64,000 nt of DNA from Melieria omissa (taxonomy: Eukaryota > Arthropoda > Insecta > Diptera > Ulidiidae), in assembly GCA_963971225.1 (NCBI GenBank), contig OZ020268.1, positions 37,163,848 through 37,227,847 of the forward strand, in the 5' to 3' direction. Below the pieces are notes generated by a model that was not told the origin of the DNA, made no database searches, and saw only the letters and a list, made by a program, of their open reading frames with translations. The position numbers were made by a program, and so were the translations under genes. Below are positions 46,561 to 56,560 of the stretch, one piece after another (position 1 is the stretch's first letter; every line of letters starts with the position of its first letter).

Positions 46561-47338
46561 TGGCCAAACTCCATAAAGCGCGTTTCAGGCGTATCGTGGT
46601 TTTTCGCGTTTCTCGTGTTTCGAGAAAAAGTTGAATCAGTGTATTTGTATGAAGCAAACTCCATGACTACGCCCGAAACGCGACAAAAATTGAACTATTT
46701 CAACTTTCTCTCGCGTTTCTCGCTTAACGACGTCAAACAGCTGCCAGAGCTCCTAAAGATGTCATACATTATGTGGTTAAATGGTAATGCCGATAACAAA
46801 CTTGTGTTATCGCAAAAGTCGGATGCATTTATTTTACACGAAAGCTATTAAATACATTTAAGAAACATTTTAAATTCAATATTTTAACATAAAATGTGGA
46901 GAAATTCCTAAAAATTAGCATAATTCTTTGACAGACGAAACTTAGTCTTCGCTTTATTGGAAATTCGATAGCTTATTCGTTGTCGATCGAATTTTTCTCA
47001 TCCCTGTGAAATAAATTGCTACAAATTGAATTCAACTGAATCTTTTTTTTATTTTTTGCAATGTTCGATATGCATTTATTGTGTTTAAAATGAAATCAGT
47101 AAATTCTATAAAGTCTTAAACGTCGTATAGCAATTTCATTTCGTTGTTTTTCACAATTCACAACGAAATCAATCAGCAGTTTGCCAATTAAAAATTAGCA
47201 TCAGCTGACGTAAGAAGAAAAAGCTGACGCGTGAAACGCGCTTTATGGAGTTTGACCATTTGCAACTCGAATAGCGCGAGAAACGCCATAACACGACAAA
47301 CCCCGAACGCCTGACACGCGCTTTATGGAGTCTGGCCA
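46561..47338. mobile_element. TAA-flanked TIR element (PIF/Harbinger-type MITE?)
   Basis: The 778 bp element has inverted ends TGGCCAAACTCCATAAAGCG and, read inverted, TGGCCAGACTCCATAAAGCG. It is flanked by the 3-bp duplication TAA (46558-46560 and 47339-47341), matching the TWA preference of PIF/Harbinger. The 'actccataaagcgcgttt' motif recurs subterminally near 47240. An internal frame (46615-46851, 78 codons) is not recognisable as transposase. It interrupts a scrap resembling the head of the 4292-5085 repeat. Confidence 0.75.
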
Positions 47339-47675
47339 TAATTCTCTGAATAAAGCAATGCTACCAACATCTTGAAAGTATAAACATTCAAATTGAATAT
47401 TTGTAAGAATATAATATATTATTAATAAAACACAAAAAATTGATCACATATGTTATTGGTCTTTGTATTCAAAAGAAAATTTTTGGTACATAGTTTTGAT
47501 ACAAATTTTTGGGTAGGCTGTGTATGCAGGATTGCCTACATGCGTCTACCCGTGATACGTGCCAACGCCACAAATTCAATTATAGACTCAGAATTAACAT
47601 TTAGTTCAAATAGCAAAGTTACAAATTTGTTGTTTTCTTTGTAATTTTGATAAAATTGTGGGTAAAACTGAATGA

Positions 47676-47975
47676 TGGTTAAGTTAGGTTATATTGGCTG
47701 CCAGTAATGCTACGCAGAGCCCTATTAAGTTCTTAGCGATGCTAGTTAAATTTTCGTTTAGGTGTAATTGAATAGTAATCTTTTAGAATGCTTGTAGATT
47801 TTACAAATATCCAGAAAGGTTTCACGCCCATCTTTAAGATTTGTTCTAGTCCGGTTATCGCTCCTAAGCACGTAGACGAGTTCTAGAGACGGCGGTGCAA
47901 TTGCATAGAAGGTGTTTCAGGGCTTCCTCGCTGACCACCTCCAGACATTTCATGCAGCTGTCGTTGACAACCGAA
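47676..47975 (-). pseudogene. LINE 3' terminal fragment with CCTAACTTAACC tail
   Basis: Read on the minus strand, the fragment encodes SCMKCLEVVSEEALKHLLCN followed by CTAVSRTRLR, the C-terminal cysteine/histidine motif of Jockey/I-type LINE ORF2. After a diverged 3' region it ends in 'ggcagccaatataacctaac' plus 'ttaacc'. This tail resembles the 3' ends of the SINE at 23829-24029 and the retroposon at 62013-62153. It is 5'-truncated and carries several stops. Confidence 0.65.
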
Positions 47976-48714
47976 AGATGCTTTTGTTTATTTTTTTTAT
48001 GATTAAAAATATTGAATCAATTTTTTTATATATTATTTAAGATATTTATGTATTTATTTATGTATTTACTAATGGAGCACTAGCTGCCAGGGCTATCGGC
48101 TGAAAAAATGTTTAAAAACACAATAATATGCTAAGCACACAAATTTTTACATTATAATAGTGTTTGCAACATCTTTAATCCTAGCTCAACATTTCTTTAA
48201 TAAATACATGCAAATTTACATAACCAAGCGACAAATGACATTTCCAACAATTATTTTTAACTTTTAGCAACAAATGATTCGGTGGCAACTCCATGCAGCA
48301 TTCCTTCACAACCGGCAACTTGTAGTTCGCTGTTGTGTTCTAGCGGTCATCTCTTTCGCACAGTTTTCCCAACTGTCAGAAATTACTTCACGGCGAAGAA
48401 AATCACGGCGAAGTTATTGCAAGAACGCGTCTGTTTTGCACGGCAAATTGCGCGATTTTGCCACTACAGAAAAATTATAAAATAGATAAAGAGAAGGAAA
48501 AAACTAGTTGCAATGAACCAGAGCATTGCAATTCATTAAATATTTGCAAATACATTTCAACAAGCCATCAATCAAGCCCGCACGAAAGAGTGTAGAAGCC
48601 TTAGCAGCCACAAATTGCAGTGATTTTAAGGTAAACGAGATTTGCTATTTTTGGAACCACAGCCCACTAACAAATAATTTCATTTAGTTTACTGACCGCA
48701 TTGTCGCCTGAAGA

Positions 48715-51150
48715 ATGGATTCGTTATTTGACCAATTGAAATCGGAAGCAGCAATAAATAAACATGTTAATGAGCTACCGCCTTCGCCACCGCGTAACTT
48801 GCGCGTGTCTTCACCACTCGTGCGTACGCCATCTCCCGTAGATCGTTCGCCATCGCCGGCCTTGCGTGAGCCCTCGCCGACTGCTCGCTTGTCTTCGCCA
48901 CCCGTGGGTTCTGCTCCTGCAGTGGCGCCCAAGGAAAATGCTTTCAACAAGCGGTTTGCGCCGCTTGCGCGAGAAACTAATACGTCGCCACGTCGCGAGT
49001 CGATGCCGCCACCAACCTCGGCAATTGTCGTCAAGAAGAACAACAAAAGCCGCAGCTTATCGCCTCCCAAGGAGTCAGGTCGTAAGTTGACCAAATCCCT
49101 AAAGGTGCTTTTGGAGCGCAGGAAGCTGAGCGCCACACCCCCCACACCAAAAGCACCAGCAGTACAGAACAAATCGGCCAAGTCGAATCCACCAGCTGGC
49201 AAATCGGCGAAAAATGGGGAAAAGTCACCGCAGAAGTTCACACCCACCAAGGCACAGCAAAAGCTGTTCGATCCCGCGGTGCTGGAGAAGGCGCAGCAGT
49301 TGAAGCAGCTCAAGGTTAAACGGTGTGTGGTGCGCGTGCAGCGCCAGAACCTTAAGCAATTGCAACGAAAGATGTGCACAGCGACGAAGTTGAAGCCGGC
49401 CAAGCCAGCAAAAAAAGTACAGCAGGCGGCACCTTCGTCGCCGAACAAAACTGCTGCCAAGCGCAAAGCGGATAGTAGCTCCTCGTCATTGGATTCGTCA
49501 GCGTCGCCGTCGAAGCGTGCAAACAACAAGAAGAAAGTTGAAAAACAAAAATCGAGTTTCTTCATCAAGCTGAGCCCAATACGTGCCAGCAGAGCGCTAA
49601 CAAAAAAGCCCAGCGTCAGTAAGACGCTAATGAAGGAACAACCAACGAAAGCACAACAAGCGAAGAAACAAAAACCACAAAAGTCACCAGTCACCACCAA
49701 GCCAACAAAATTCACGCGCACTCAGCTGATTAAAACATACGGGAAACGCTTCTTCCACGCGCACGTGAAGATCGAGCGCTGCTCGCACCCGATGATGCTG
49801 ATCTTTGAGTCGAATGCACGCGCACGCCGTCTGCAGGCTAAGCGCAACAAATCCAAAAACCTGTCGGTCTCGTTTCGTGAACAGGTGGAGATATTCGGTG
49901 GCAGCAGTGACTCGGAGGCGTCGCTGAGCGATCTGGATGCCGACGCCTCCACGTCGAAAGCGGCAAAGAGCAAAGCCACACCGTTGCTGGTGACGCCCGC
50001 TCGCCTTAAGAAGGTCGAGAACGGCAAGGTGGTCGACGACATCGAGCTGGATCCGTCACTGTTCGTGGTGCCGCCTGGCATTGCGGCCAGCACACCGTTC
50101 ACACCGTCTTCGCGCAAGAAGCGCGAGAAGAAATCGTATAGCCCGCTGAAGGGCGACGGCACGCCAAGTCCGCGCAAAGAGCAGCTGAAACTGGCCAACG
50201 AGAAGATGCCGCCCAGTGGGCTTCGACGTCTGACAATTGACGACGGCGATGACGACGACGATGAGGACGACGAGTGCGAGTATATTGGTGAGTTGCACAT
50301 ATTGGTCGTTCTATTTGAAACCTTAAAAATGCTCTTCCCACAGTGCCCATAGAAATTCCAGCGCGTCGAATGTCGCGTGCCAGCTCTGTCAATGCCGTTG
50401 ACGATGACGAGGAGACGGTGACACAGGAGCCAATGCCTGCAGGTGAAGACGCAAGTGCTGCCGCAATTTTACCCAGCGGCACAAGTACCACAACGGACAC
50501 AACAGCTGAGAGTTTCATGTCTGCGGAGGAGCAGCCACTTGCTAGCGCTACGAAGGAAAACAACTGTAAAACTGTTGATGAAAAGGAACAAACATCCGCT
50601 GTGGATGGCATAGAAAACAATGTAGAAGAGCATATAAAAGAGGTGGTCCCACAGGTGGCGAGCGATCTGCCCAAATTGACGCGACTTGACTCGTTGTCGC
50701 CTGCGCAATCGCTCAACTCGTTGAATGACCTGGTGGATTCGATAATCAATATCAGCCAGGATAAGCCGAGTCAGTTGAGTGAGAACGCAGCGGCAGCAGT
50801 AGCAGCAAATAATCGCAATGAAATTGAAGGTGTACAAAGTGTGCCTGTATTGCTTTCCGATGACGTATCCAAGTTGAGAGATACGATCGACGACAACATA
50901 TCCCTAGAATTGTTTGTCGAAGGTGAATACCCAAAAGCTGAATGAGTGCATTTCCTTGCAATATGACGCCGTATCATATTTTTCAGATGACCCAGACAAC
51001 TTGACAAACAATCCTCGCTTCACAACCGAAAGTGTCATAAAGGACAGTGAAATCGTCGATGGCATTATCAATGAAAGAATCGACGAGCTGTCCAAGGATA
51101 AACTCGTGCATCGTGCGACAACGCCGCCTCATAAAATTGCAGCCGAGTGA
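48715..51150 (+). CDS. Unidentified 771-residue basic Ser/Pro-rich protein with KEN motif
   Basis: Three exons, 48715-50287, 50344-50922 and 50987-51150, with introns of 56 and 64 bp (GTGAGT..CACAG and GTGAAT..TTTCAG, both phase 1), encode 771 residues. I do not recognise the protein. The N-terminal 100 residues hold many Ser-Pro sites (candidate proline-directed kinase sites) and PKENAFNKRFAPL at about 72-85, where KEN is a possible APC/C degron. Residues about 100-350 are Lys/Pro-rich and disordered-looking. The most conserved-looking block is TRTQLIKTYGKRFFHAHVKI (about 338-357) followed by LSVSFREQVEIFGGSSDSEA. An acidic stretch (DDGDDDDDEDDECEY) ends exon 1. The rest is acidic and Ser/Thr-rich. 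This composition is typical of nuclear or chromosome-associated regulators. A Dalmatian/sororin-like cohesin factor is a speculation I cannot support. The ATG is the first in frame. Confidence 0.85.
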
Positions 51151-51862
51151 TTGCGGAGCAATAATACAAATGGTAAATTGCACTGCTGGTAGTGCATACA
51201 TCTCATCCACTTGATCCACTAATTCTTGTTCCATTCTTTGCAGCTAACACCTTGTCGTTGACAGCATTTGACCAAAATGTTGTAGATTAATTACACGTTT
51301 AATTTTTAAATGTAATTCTAAGCATATGTAGTAGACTCATTCAACAGATCACAGTCACCATCACTGCACTCCGCTGTCACTCGTTCACCCGCACATTTCA
51401 TATTCCTAAGTATGTAGATTTCTTTATAAACCAATTCGGCAGTGACCTTGGCGTTCTTGTATTAAAATGTTTTAATACATGATTCTTCCTTTATAATATT
51501 TCCTTGACATTATTTTGTGCTAAAATATTTATGTTTTACGTTATACATTTCCATTCAATGCACGTGTCATGACAAGCGTTATCAAATGTTTTATTATTCC
51601 TTGTAAATGAGCAACAATGCTTAAGTTTATCATTTCTAAATTCCCACTAATCTAAACAATCAAATTCTCACATAAATGCCACACAGTCGGATATCATAAA
51701 GACCACATTGCAAAATTCGAATCGCTATTACAGCAGCGTAACGTATTGTACATTTTTGGAGAACATGTAAAAAAGAAAAGTTGCTGTTTTTATAAAACTT
51801 TGATATTCAACAAATAAGTTTGTGCAGATATTTAAGTAGTACAGCAACATTATATAATACAG

Positions 51863-51868
51863 AATAAA
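51863..51868 (+). promoter_or_regulatory. Candidate poly(A) signal
   Basis: AATAAA lies about 710 bp after the stop codon of the KEN-motif gene on the same strand, in AT-rich DNA. An earlier weaker ATTAAA lies near 51460. Either would give an ordinary 3' UTR; I cannot tell which is used. Confidence 0.35.
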
Positions 51869-51869
51869 T

Positions 51870-52855
51870 GTTGAAAAGGAATCTTTGAAGTGGTGTTGAT
51901 TCATTGACGTAGCAGCGGATCAGATGCAGACATTTTGTTTACCGGTGTTATAGTAAAAATAAAAAAGAATTCTTTAAATTGTGCACAGATAAAAAGTTTA
52001 TCAAAAGATTTAGTTAAGTTCTCTCAGTACTTTTGTGTAATTCAGTTTTGTGGAGTTTTTCTAAACGAGACAGCGAGCAGTGGTTGCCCTATTAATTGCG
52101 TTAATTCTGAAAGAATGCAGAGCTTACGAGAGAATTTAACTCACGAAGGTCACAGGTGCTGAGAGGAAAGAAGTCCGCAGAAAAGCCAGAAACAAACTTT
52201 CTATTGAACATTGTCAACGTGGAATGCATGGCCTCCAGTGTTACTGGGGTGAACACACGCACTCATTGCATGGAAATGCTCATCTCTACACATTTACTAA
52301 GACAGCATTGTCGATGAAGCTCCAAGGAGTCAATAGCGCTGTATGCTCTACTATCACAGTTTTGGATACGGTCGAGCTCTAAACGAGGTTTTCGAAAGCG
52401 AATAATAATAAAGCGGACGCTACGCACTTGGCTGCTTGTTTAAAAAAATATCACTACAACGAAGATTATTCTTAATGGACACAACATGGATGTGGTTAAG
52501 ACACGACGCGCACATCAACCAAACGAAATGTAAAGCATATTTGGCCAAGTGAAATTTTAATCTTTCCCATTTACCTAATCGTTCCTATAGATTGTCTAAG
52601 TAAACTATATATTTCGGATATATTACAAGTTGCCGTTTATTGAACAATTTTAAAGGTGAATTTGTTACTATTTTTGTATAATTATTTTTGTTGTTTAAAG
52701 TTTTTTTATATTTTTTTGCTGTTATGCCGAGCATTGTTGTGTGTTTTGTCTACCGAAAATGTAAACCGCACATCTAATACTTTAATTTTTTTCGGTATTT
52801 TGGAAAAAAAAGTCGATTGTTCATGTTAAAAAACGAAACTGCTGCCGCATGGCGC
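51870..52855. other. Convergent intergenic region
   Basis: This is the space between the convergent 3' ends of the KEN-motif gene (plus) and TTC29 (minus). I see no coding motif or transposon end. Confidence 0.4.
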
Positions 52856-52856
52856 A

Positions 52857-54425
52857 TCATTCCGTGGGAGCAGACTCTTCTTCGCCTTTGTCCAGCAGGC
52901 AGTAGATCTGGTCACCCTCCAGTTTGATCTCGTTTTCCTGCATGTACTTCCAGAAGGGTTTGCAGTTGTTCTTCCACTGGCGCAGGTTGTAGAAGTGGCA
53001 GTACTGTTCCTGCGAGTCCTTCATCAGATCCATGAAGTAGGGGAATATTTCGTCGGCACGCAGTTTGGCCCGCAGATAGTGGACCTTCTTGCGGTTCTGC
53101 GCGTCGCCCAGCTCTAGGTAGAGCTTCTGGGCCATGTCGAAGGTCTCCTGGGCGTGTTTGTTGTGGCTGTGGCTTAACGAGTGCAGCTTGCCGAGCACCA
53201 GCAGTGTGTCGGCTTCAATGCGTCGCAAATTGTACTGGCGACTCAGAGTGAGTGCCCGATGCAGCTTGATCAGCGCCTCGTCCTTCTTGTTCAAACTGAT
53301 CGAGAAGCATCAGATCATTTATGCAAACGGCAATTGCCCACTTACCTCAACAGACAAGTGCCTTCGCCGAGCAGCACTTCGGCGTATTCCTCGCGAAAAT
53401 TCGTGCCCTCGTCGAGCTTAAAGTCCACAACAATTTTGTTCAGCAACTTGAGAGCGCTCTCGAAGCTCTCGCTCTGTATCAGAAAATTGGCGCGTGTCAA
53501 ATTCGCATGGAAGAATTGCTTTTTGTTCTTGGCGATGCCCACTGCGTCATGCAACGAAACGAACGCTTAGTCAGTTTGAGCGCCAGCGGTGCCCCGTACT
53601 CCCACCGCATACCTTCAGCCAGCGTAATGATTGCTTTCTGTGACAGCTCCAGTGCGGCCTGGATGTTTGTTGGGGCCAACAATAATGCGTACCGCAAATA
53701 AACCGCCGCCAGAGTTCGTCCTACTACCAAATGAAATGTGGGCAGCGGCCCCCAATCATCATCGCTGTTAATGTCCGGTACCCACAGCTCGTGTCGGGAA
53801 AGCACGAGCGCCTTCTCCATAAACACAATGGCACTCGGCAGATCTTCGCCTGCACGGAAACACACAGCAATCACATGTTGGAATCGTAGGATGCACAGCT
53901 GGCGTACTGACCTTTCAGATTCAGAAACTGCCCGTATTTGAAGAAGATGCGCGCTATGTACTCGCTCGCGCGGCCCACTACTTCCGTCTCGATCTCTACG
54001 CACTGGTACGCGATCATCGGGTACGCGTCGCGCAGCAGCCAGTCGAACTTCACCGGGTAGGGCTCCAACAGCAGCACGATCTGGTAGAGGCACTTGCACT
54101 TGGTCGTCAGGGCGCTCTTGGGGTCGCCCACTTTGAGCGCACTCTCGCTGGCCTTCATGTTCTCGAACACCGCCAAGAGCAGTTCTCGATGGTCGGCCAT
54201 TTGATCGCGTATGGCTCCGCCCCGCTTCAGCTGCAATTCCTTTTGGGCGAGACACCTAAAAGATCGCGCGTTATTGACGCAGCCCGCCTCGTAGAGCTCC
54301 TGTGCTAGCGCCTCGTAGATGTGCTCCTTGATTCGTCGCGCCTCGATGAAACTGAGCGGTTTGAGTTTCTCTGGGTCAATCTTGGTGCGCTTGACGCTGA
54401 GGCGGCGTTTTCTCTGATCCGGCAT
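52857..54425 (-). CDS. TTC29: Tetratricopeptide repeat protein 29 (axonemal)
   Basis: TTC29 is a TPR-repeat protein required for cilium and sperm-flagellum motility; in flies expression would be expected in testis. Four exons: 53912-54425, 53613-53849, 53346-53541 and 52857-53295. Introns of 62, 71 and 50 bp have phases 1, 1 and 2. The product is 461 residues, near the 475 of human TTC29. The N-terminus is basic (MPDQRKRRLSVKRTK), followed by helical repeats such as EARRIKEHIYEALAQELYEA, YIARIFFKYGQFLNLKG, and LALSR/TLSR-type TPR helices near the C-terminus (KKDEALIKLHRALTLSRQYN, then ADTLLVLGKLHSL). The 71-bp intron (53542-53612) is easily missed because its sequence is nearly open. It is recognised by the GTATGC donor, a CTGAC/CTAAG branch-like site, the CGCAG acceptor and restored frame. 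Confidence 0.9.
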
Positions 54426-54426
54426 G

Positions 54427-55163
54427 GTTTAGCGGTTGCTTGGTGCTTGCTTCTAGGTTATGGCGAAGAAGAGTTGTGTGGAAAATTGCTAATCTAAATG
54501 AGCCTTGACTGCCACTAAAAAAATTAATCACTTATGGTGAGAAAAAAATTAAACACTTGTAGTGAGTAAAAAAAATCGGTGCTATTCTATAAACAAGGCA
54601 GAAAATATATGCAAGGTTCTACTGATGGAAAAAGCTTGGATGTTTTTCTCAACACATGAAATGAACAGCGATTTAAGCAGAGTGCCAGCATGGCGCAGAG
54701 TTAAGTGGTATGAGGGCACGAATCGAGATGGGTTTCACAACTTGAGAGCTAATCCAAACCGCTTGATATTTTCTTTAATCGATGCATTATAAAGTGAATT
54801 TTTTTTTTGTAAATGCTTCACACAAGCGTATTTATACATTTGTAGTTTAACGATAAATTGCAGAAATCTGACGTTGGCCGCATTTCTTCGCAATGGGCAT
54901 TTGAATGTGAATTTGAATAACTTCAGATTCATATATCTTGTGCCCAAATCAGCCTGAAATTATATTTTAAATTGACTTGTCATCAAAATTCCTGCTGGTA
55001 GGATTGAGACCAAGATTCATTGAATAGAATTTGAATTATGGATTGAGACGCATTGTGCCTGAGATCAGACAAACCGTTCACTAGAATGTTTTGCATAAGA
55101 AAATATGAGAAATATGAGCCACACTGGAATTCCATACGAATGAATACAATATACATAAATGGG
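54427..55163. other. TTC29 upstream region to the retrotransposon
   Basis: This is the 5' flank of TTC29 (minus strand). AT-rich with no recognised coding frame; it ends at the 5' LTR of the gypsy element. Confidence 0.4.
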
Positions 55164-55388
55164 TGTTAAAGGAAAAGATACTGTAACATATATACTTACA
55201 AAAGTATATTCGTGAGCAACCCATGAGAAAAATCCCGTCTCATGGCATACCATAATGATAAAACACTTGTTTCACCTACATTCGTAGCACACCGGCACGG
55301 TAGTCGTCATAGAATTCAGTGATTCGAGTGATAGATTATCGAACGGGCGTGTCGGTGTGTTTTCGACAAACACAAAATTTACATTAAA
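55164..55388 (+). repeat. 5' LTR of the gypsy element
   Basis: It begins TGTTAAAGGAAAAGAT and runs to the A run after 'aaatttacatt'. It holds an uninterrupted 'gatagattatcgaacggg' (55331-55348), the empty site for the DNA transposon found in the 3' LTR. The sequence just after it (aatcagaagtgggat) should contain the primer-binding site; I could not match it to a particular tRNA. Confidence 0.85.
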
Positions 55389-55426
55389 AAATCAGAAGTG
55401 GGATATTTGTTCCAAAACTATTCGAC

Positions 55427-56560
55427 ATGGAAAACGGAGACGTGCCTCCAAAATCCAGCATGATTTGTGGGCTGGAGGAGTGCAAGCGATTAATTCCGCC
55501 TTTCGATCCGTCCCAACCGAACGGGACAAGCGCGCACGAATGGATTAATAACATCGAAACAGTAAAAGAAATATTTAAATGGGAAGATGCGACAGCATTA
55601 TTTTATGCTGCATTACGGCTTGAAGAAGCCGCCGCGTCATGGTTCTCTGCCATAAAAGACAAAGAACTAACGTGGGCTTCATTCAAACTAATGATAATCG
55701 AAGCATTCCCAACGGTGCGCGATGAGAGCGCGGCATATATGCAGCTCATGCGTCGCACAAAAAAACGGGACGAAAGTATCGAGAAATATTTTTATGACGT
55801 CCTTGCACTTGCACGAAACGGTGGATTCAGTGACGAGTGCGCGAAAAGTTTTATTGTCTCCGGTCTAGAAGACAAGGAACTAATTACGGCGGTAACGGGC
55901 TCATTTTCGAGTTCCAAATCGTTACAGGAACTGTTAGCGCAAATAAAGGCTCATATAAACATTATTGAGCAACAGAAAAATCGATTTAATTTTTTCGCGA
56001 ATTCGGGCACCAACCGAAACTACATGCGCGTTAATGAAAAAAACAGTGTAGAATATCAAAATAAGCGCGCCGAAACAAGAATGTGCTTCAACTGCCGCGA
56101 AATTGGCCATATTGCTCGCGACTGCAAGCGTCCGCGTAAACGTGAACATGAACGTGCTAACGTGGCACCAACACCGAAAGTCCGCCGTTTAAATGTCGCC
56201 AATGGGCTCACTCAAAACGCTGAAATCGAAGGTAATAATATTAACGCGTTTCTGGATCTTGGAAGCGAGTGCTCTACAATAAAACTGTCCAAGGCGCAAG
56301 AATTCAGTTGGGACTATCAACACTGTCAAACAAAGTTAGTAGGCTTTGGTGGAATGGAAGTACCTGCCTTTGGAAAAATGAACAAAGTTGTTACAGTCCA
56401 AAATGTTACAATTCCAATTGACATTTTCGTAGTGAACAATCACGACCAAGAATGTGATATGATTATCGGTCAAAACTATTTGGATTTTCCTGGTGTTAGC
56501 TGTCTTCGGGAAAATGGTCGTTTTACTATTTCATACAAAAGTAACACTAAAAGAGACTGA
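55427..56560 (+). CDS. gag: Gypsy Gag-protease
   Basis: The 377-codon ORF opens 39 bases after the 5' LTR. Residues about 20-190 form a retrotransposon capsid-like region (ALRLEEAAASWFSAIKDKEL, then TWASFKLMIIEAFP and MRRTKKRDESIEKYF). A CCHC zinc knuckle follows at about 223-236 (CFNCREIGHIARDC, spacing C-x2-C-x4-H-x4-C), in a basic stretch. An aspartic protease follows (FLDLGSECSTI near 282, and DMIIGQNYLDFPGV near 344). The active-site triplet reads D-L-G where D-T/S-G is usual, which could reduce activity. The ORF ends in TGA at 56558-56560, and pol continues in the same frame right after it. Confidence 0.9.
   Translation: MENGDVPPKSSMICGLEECKRLIPPFDPSQPNGTSAHEWINNIETVKEIFKWEDATALFYAALRLEEAAASWFSAIKDKELTWASFKLMIIEAFPTVRDESAAYMQLMRRTKKRDESIEKYFYDVLALARNGGFSDECAKSFIVSGLEDKELITAVTGSFSSSKSLQELLAQIKAHINIIEQQKNRFNFFANSGTNRNYMRVNEKNSVEYQNKRAETRMCFNCREIGHIARDCKRPRKREHERANVAPTPKVRRLNVANGLTQNAEIEGNNINAFLDLGSECSTIKLSKAQEFSWDYQHCQTKLVGFGGMEVPAFGKMNKVVTVQNVTIPIDIFVVNNHDQECDMIIGQNYLDFPGVSCLRENGRFTISYKSNTKRD

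Noticed and set aside
48684..49721. Long minus-strand ORF (345 codons) opposite the KEN-motif gene
   Set aside because: Its translation is Cys/Phe/Leu-rich and mirrors Lys/Ser/Pro-rich sense codons; it is a shadow of exon 1.
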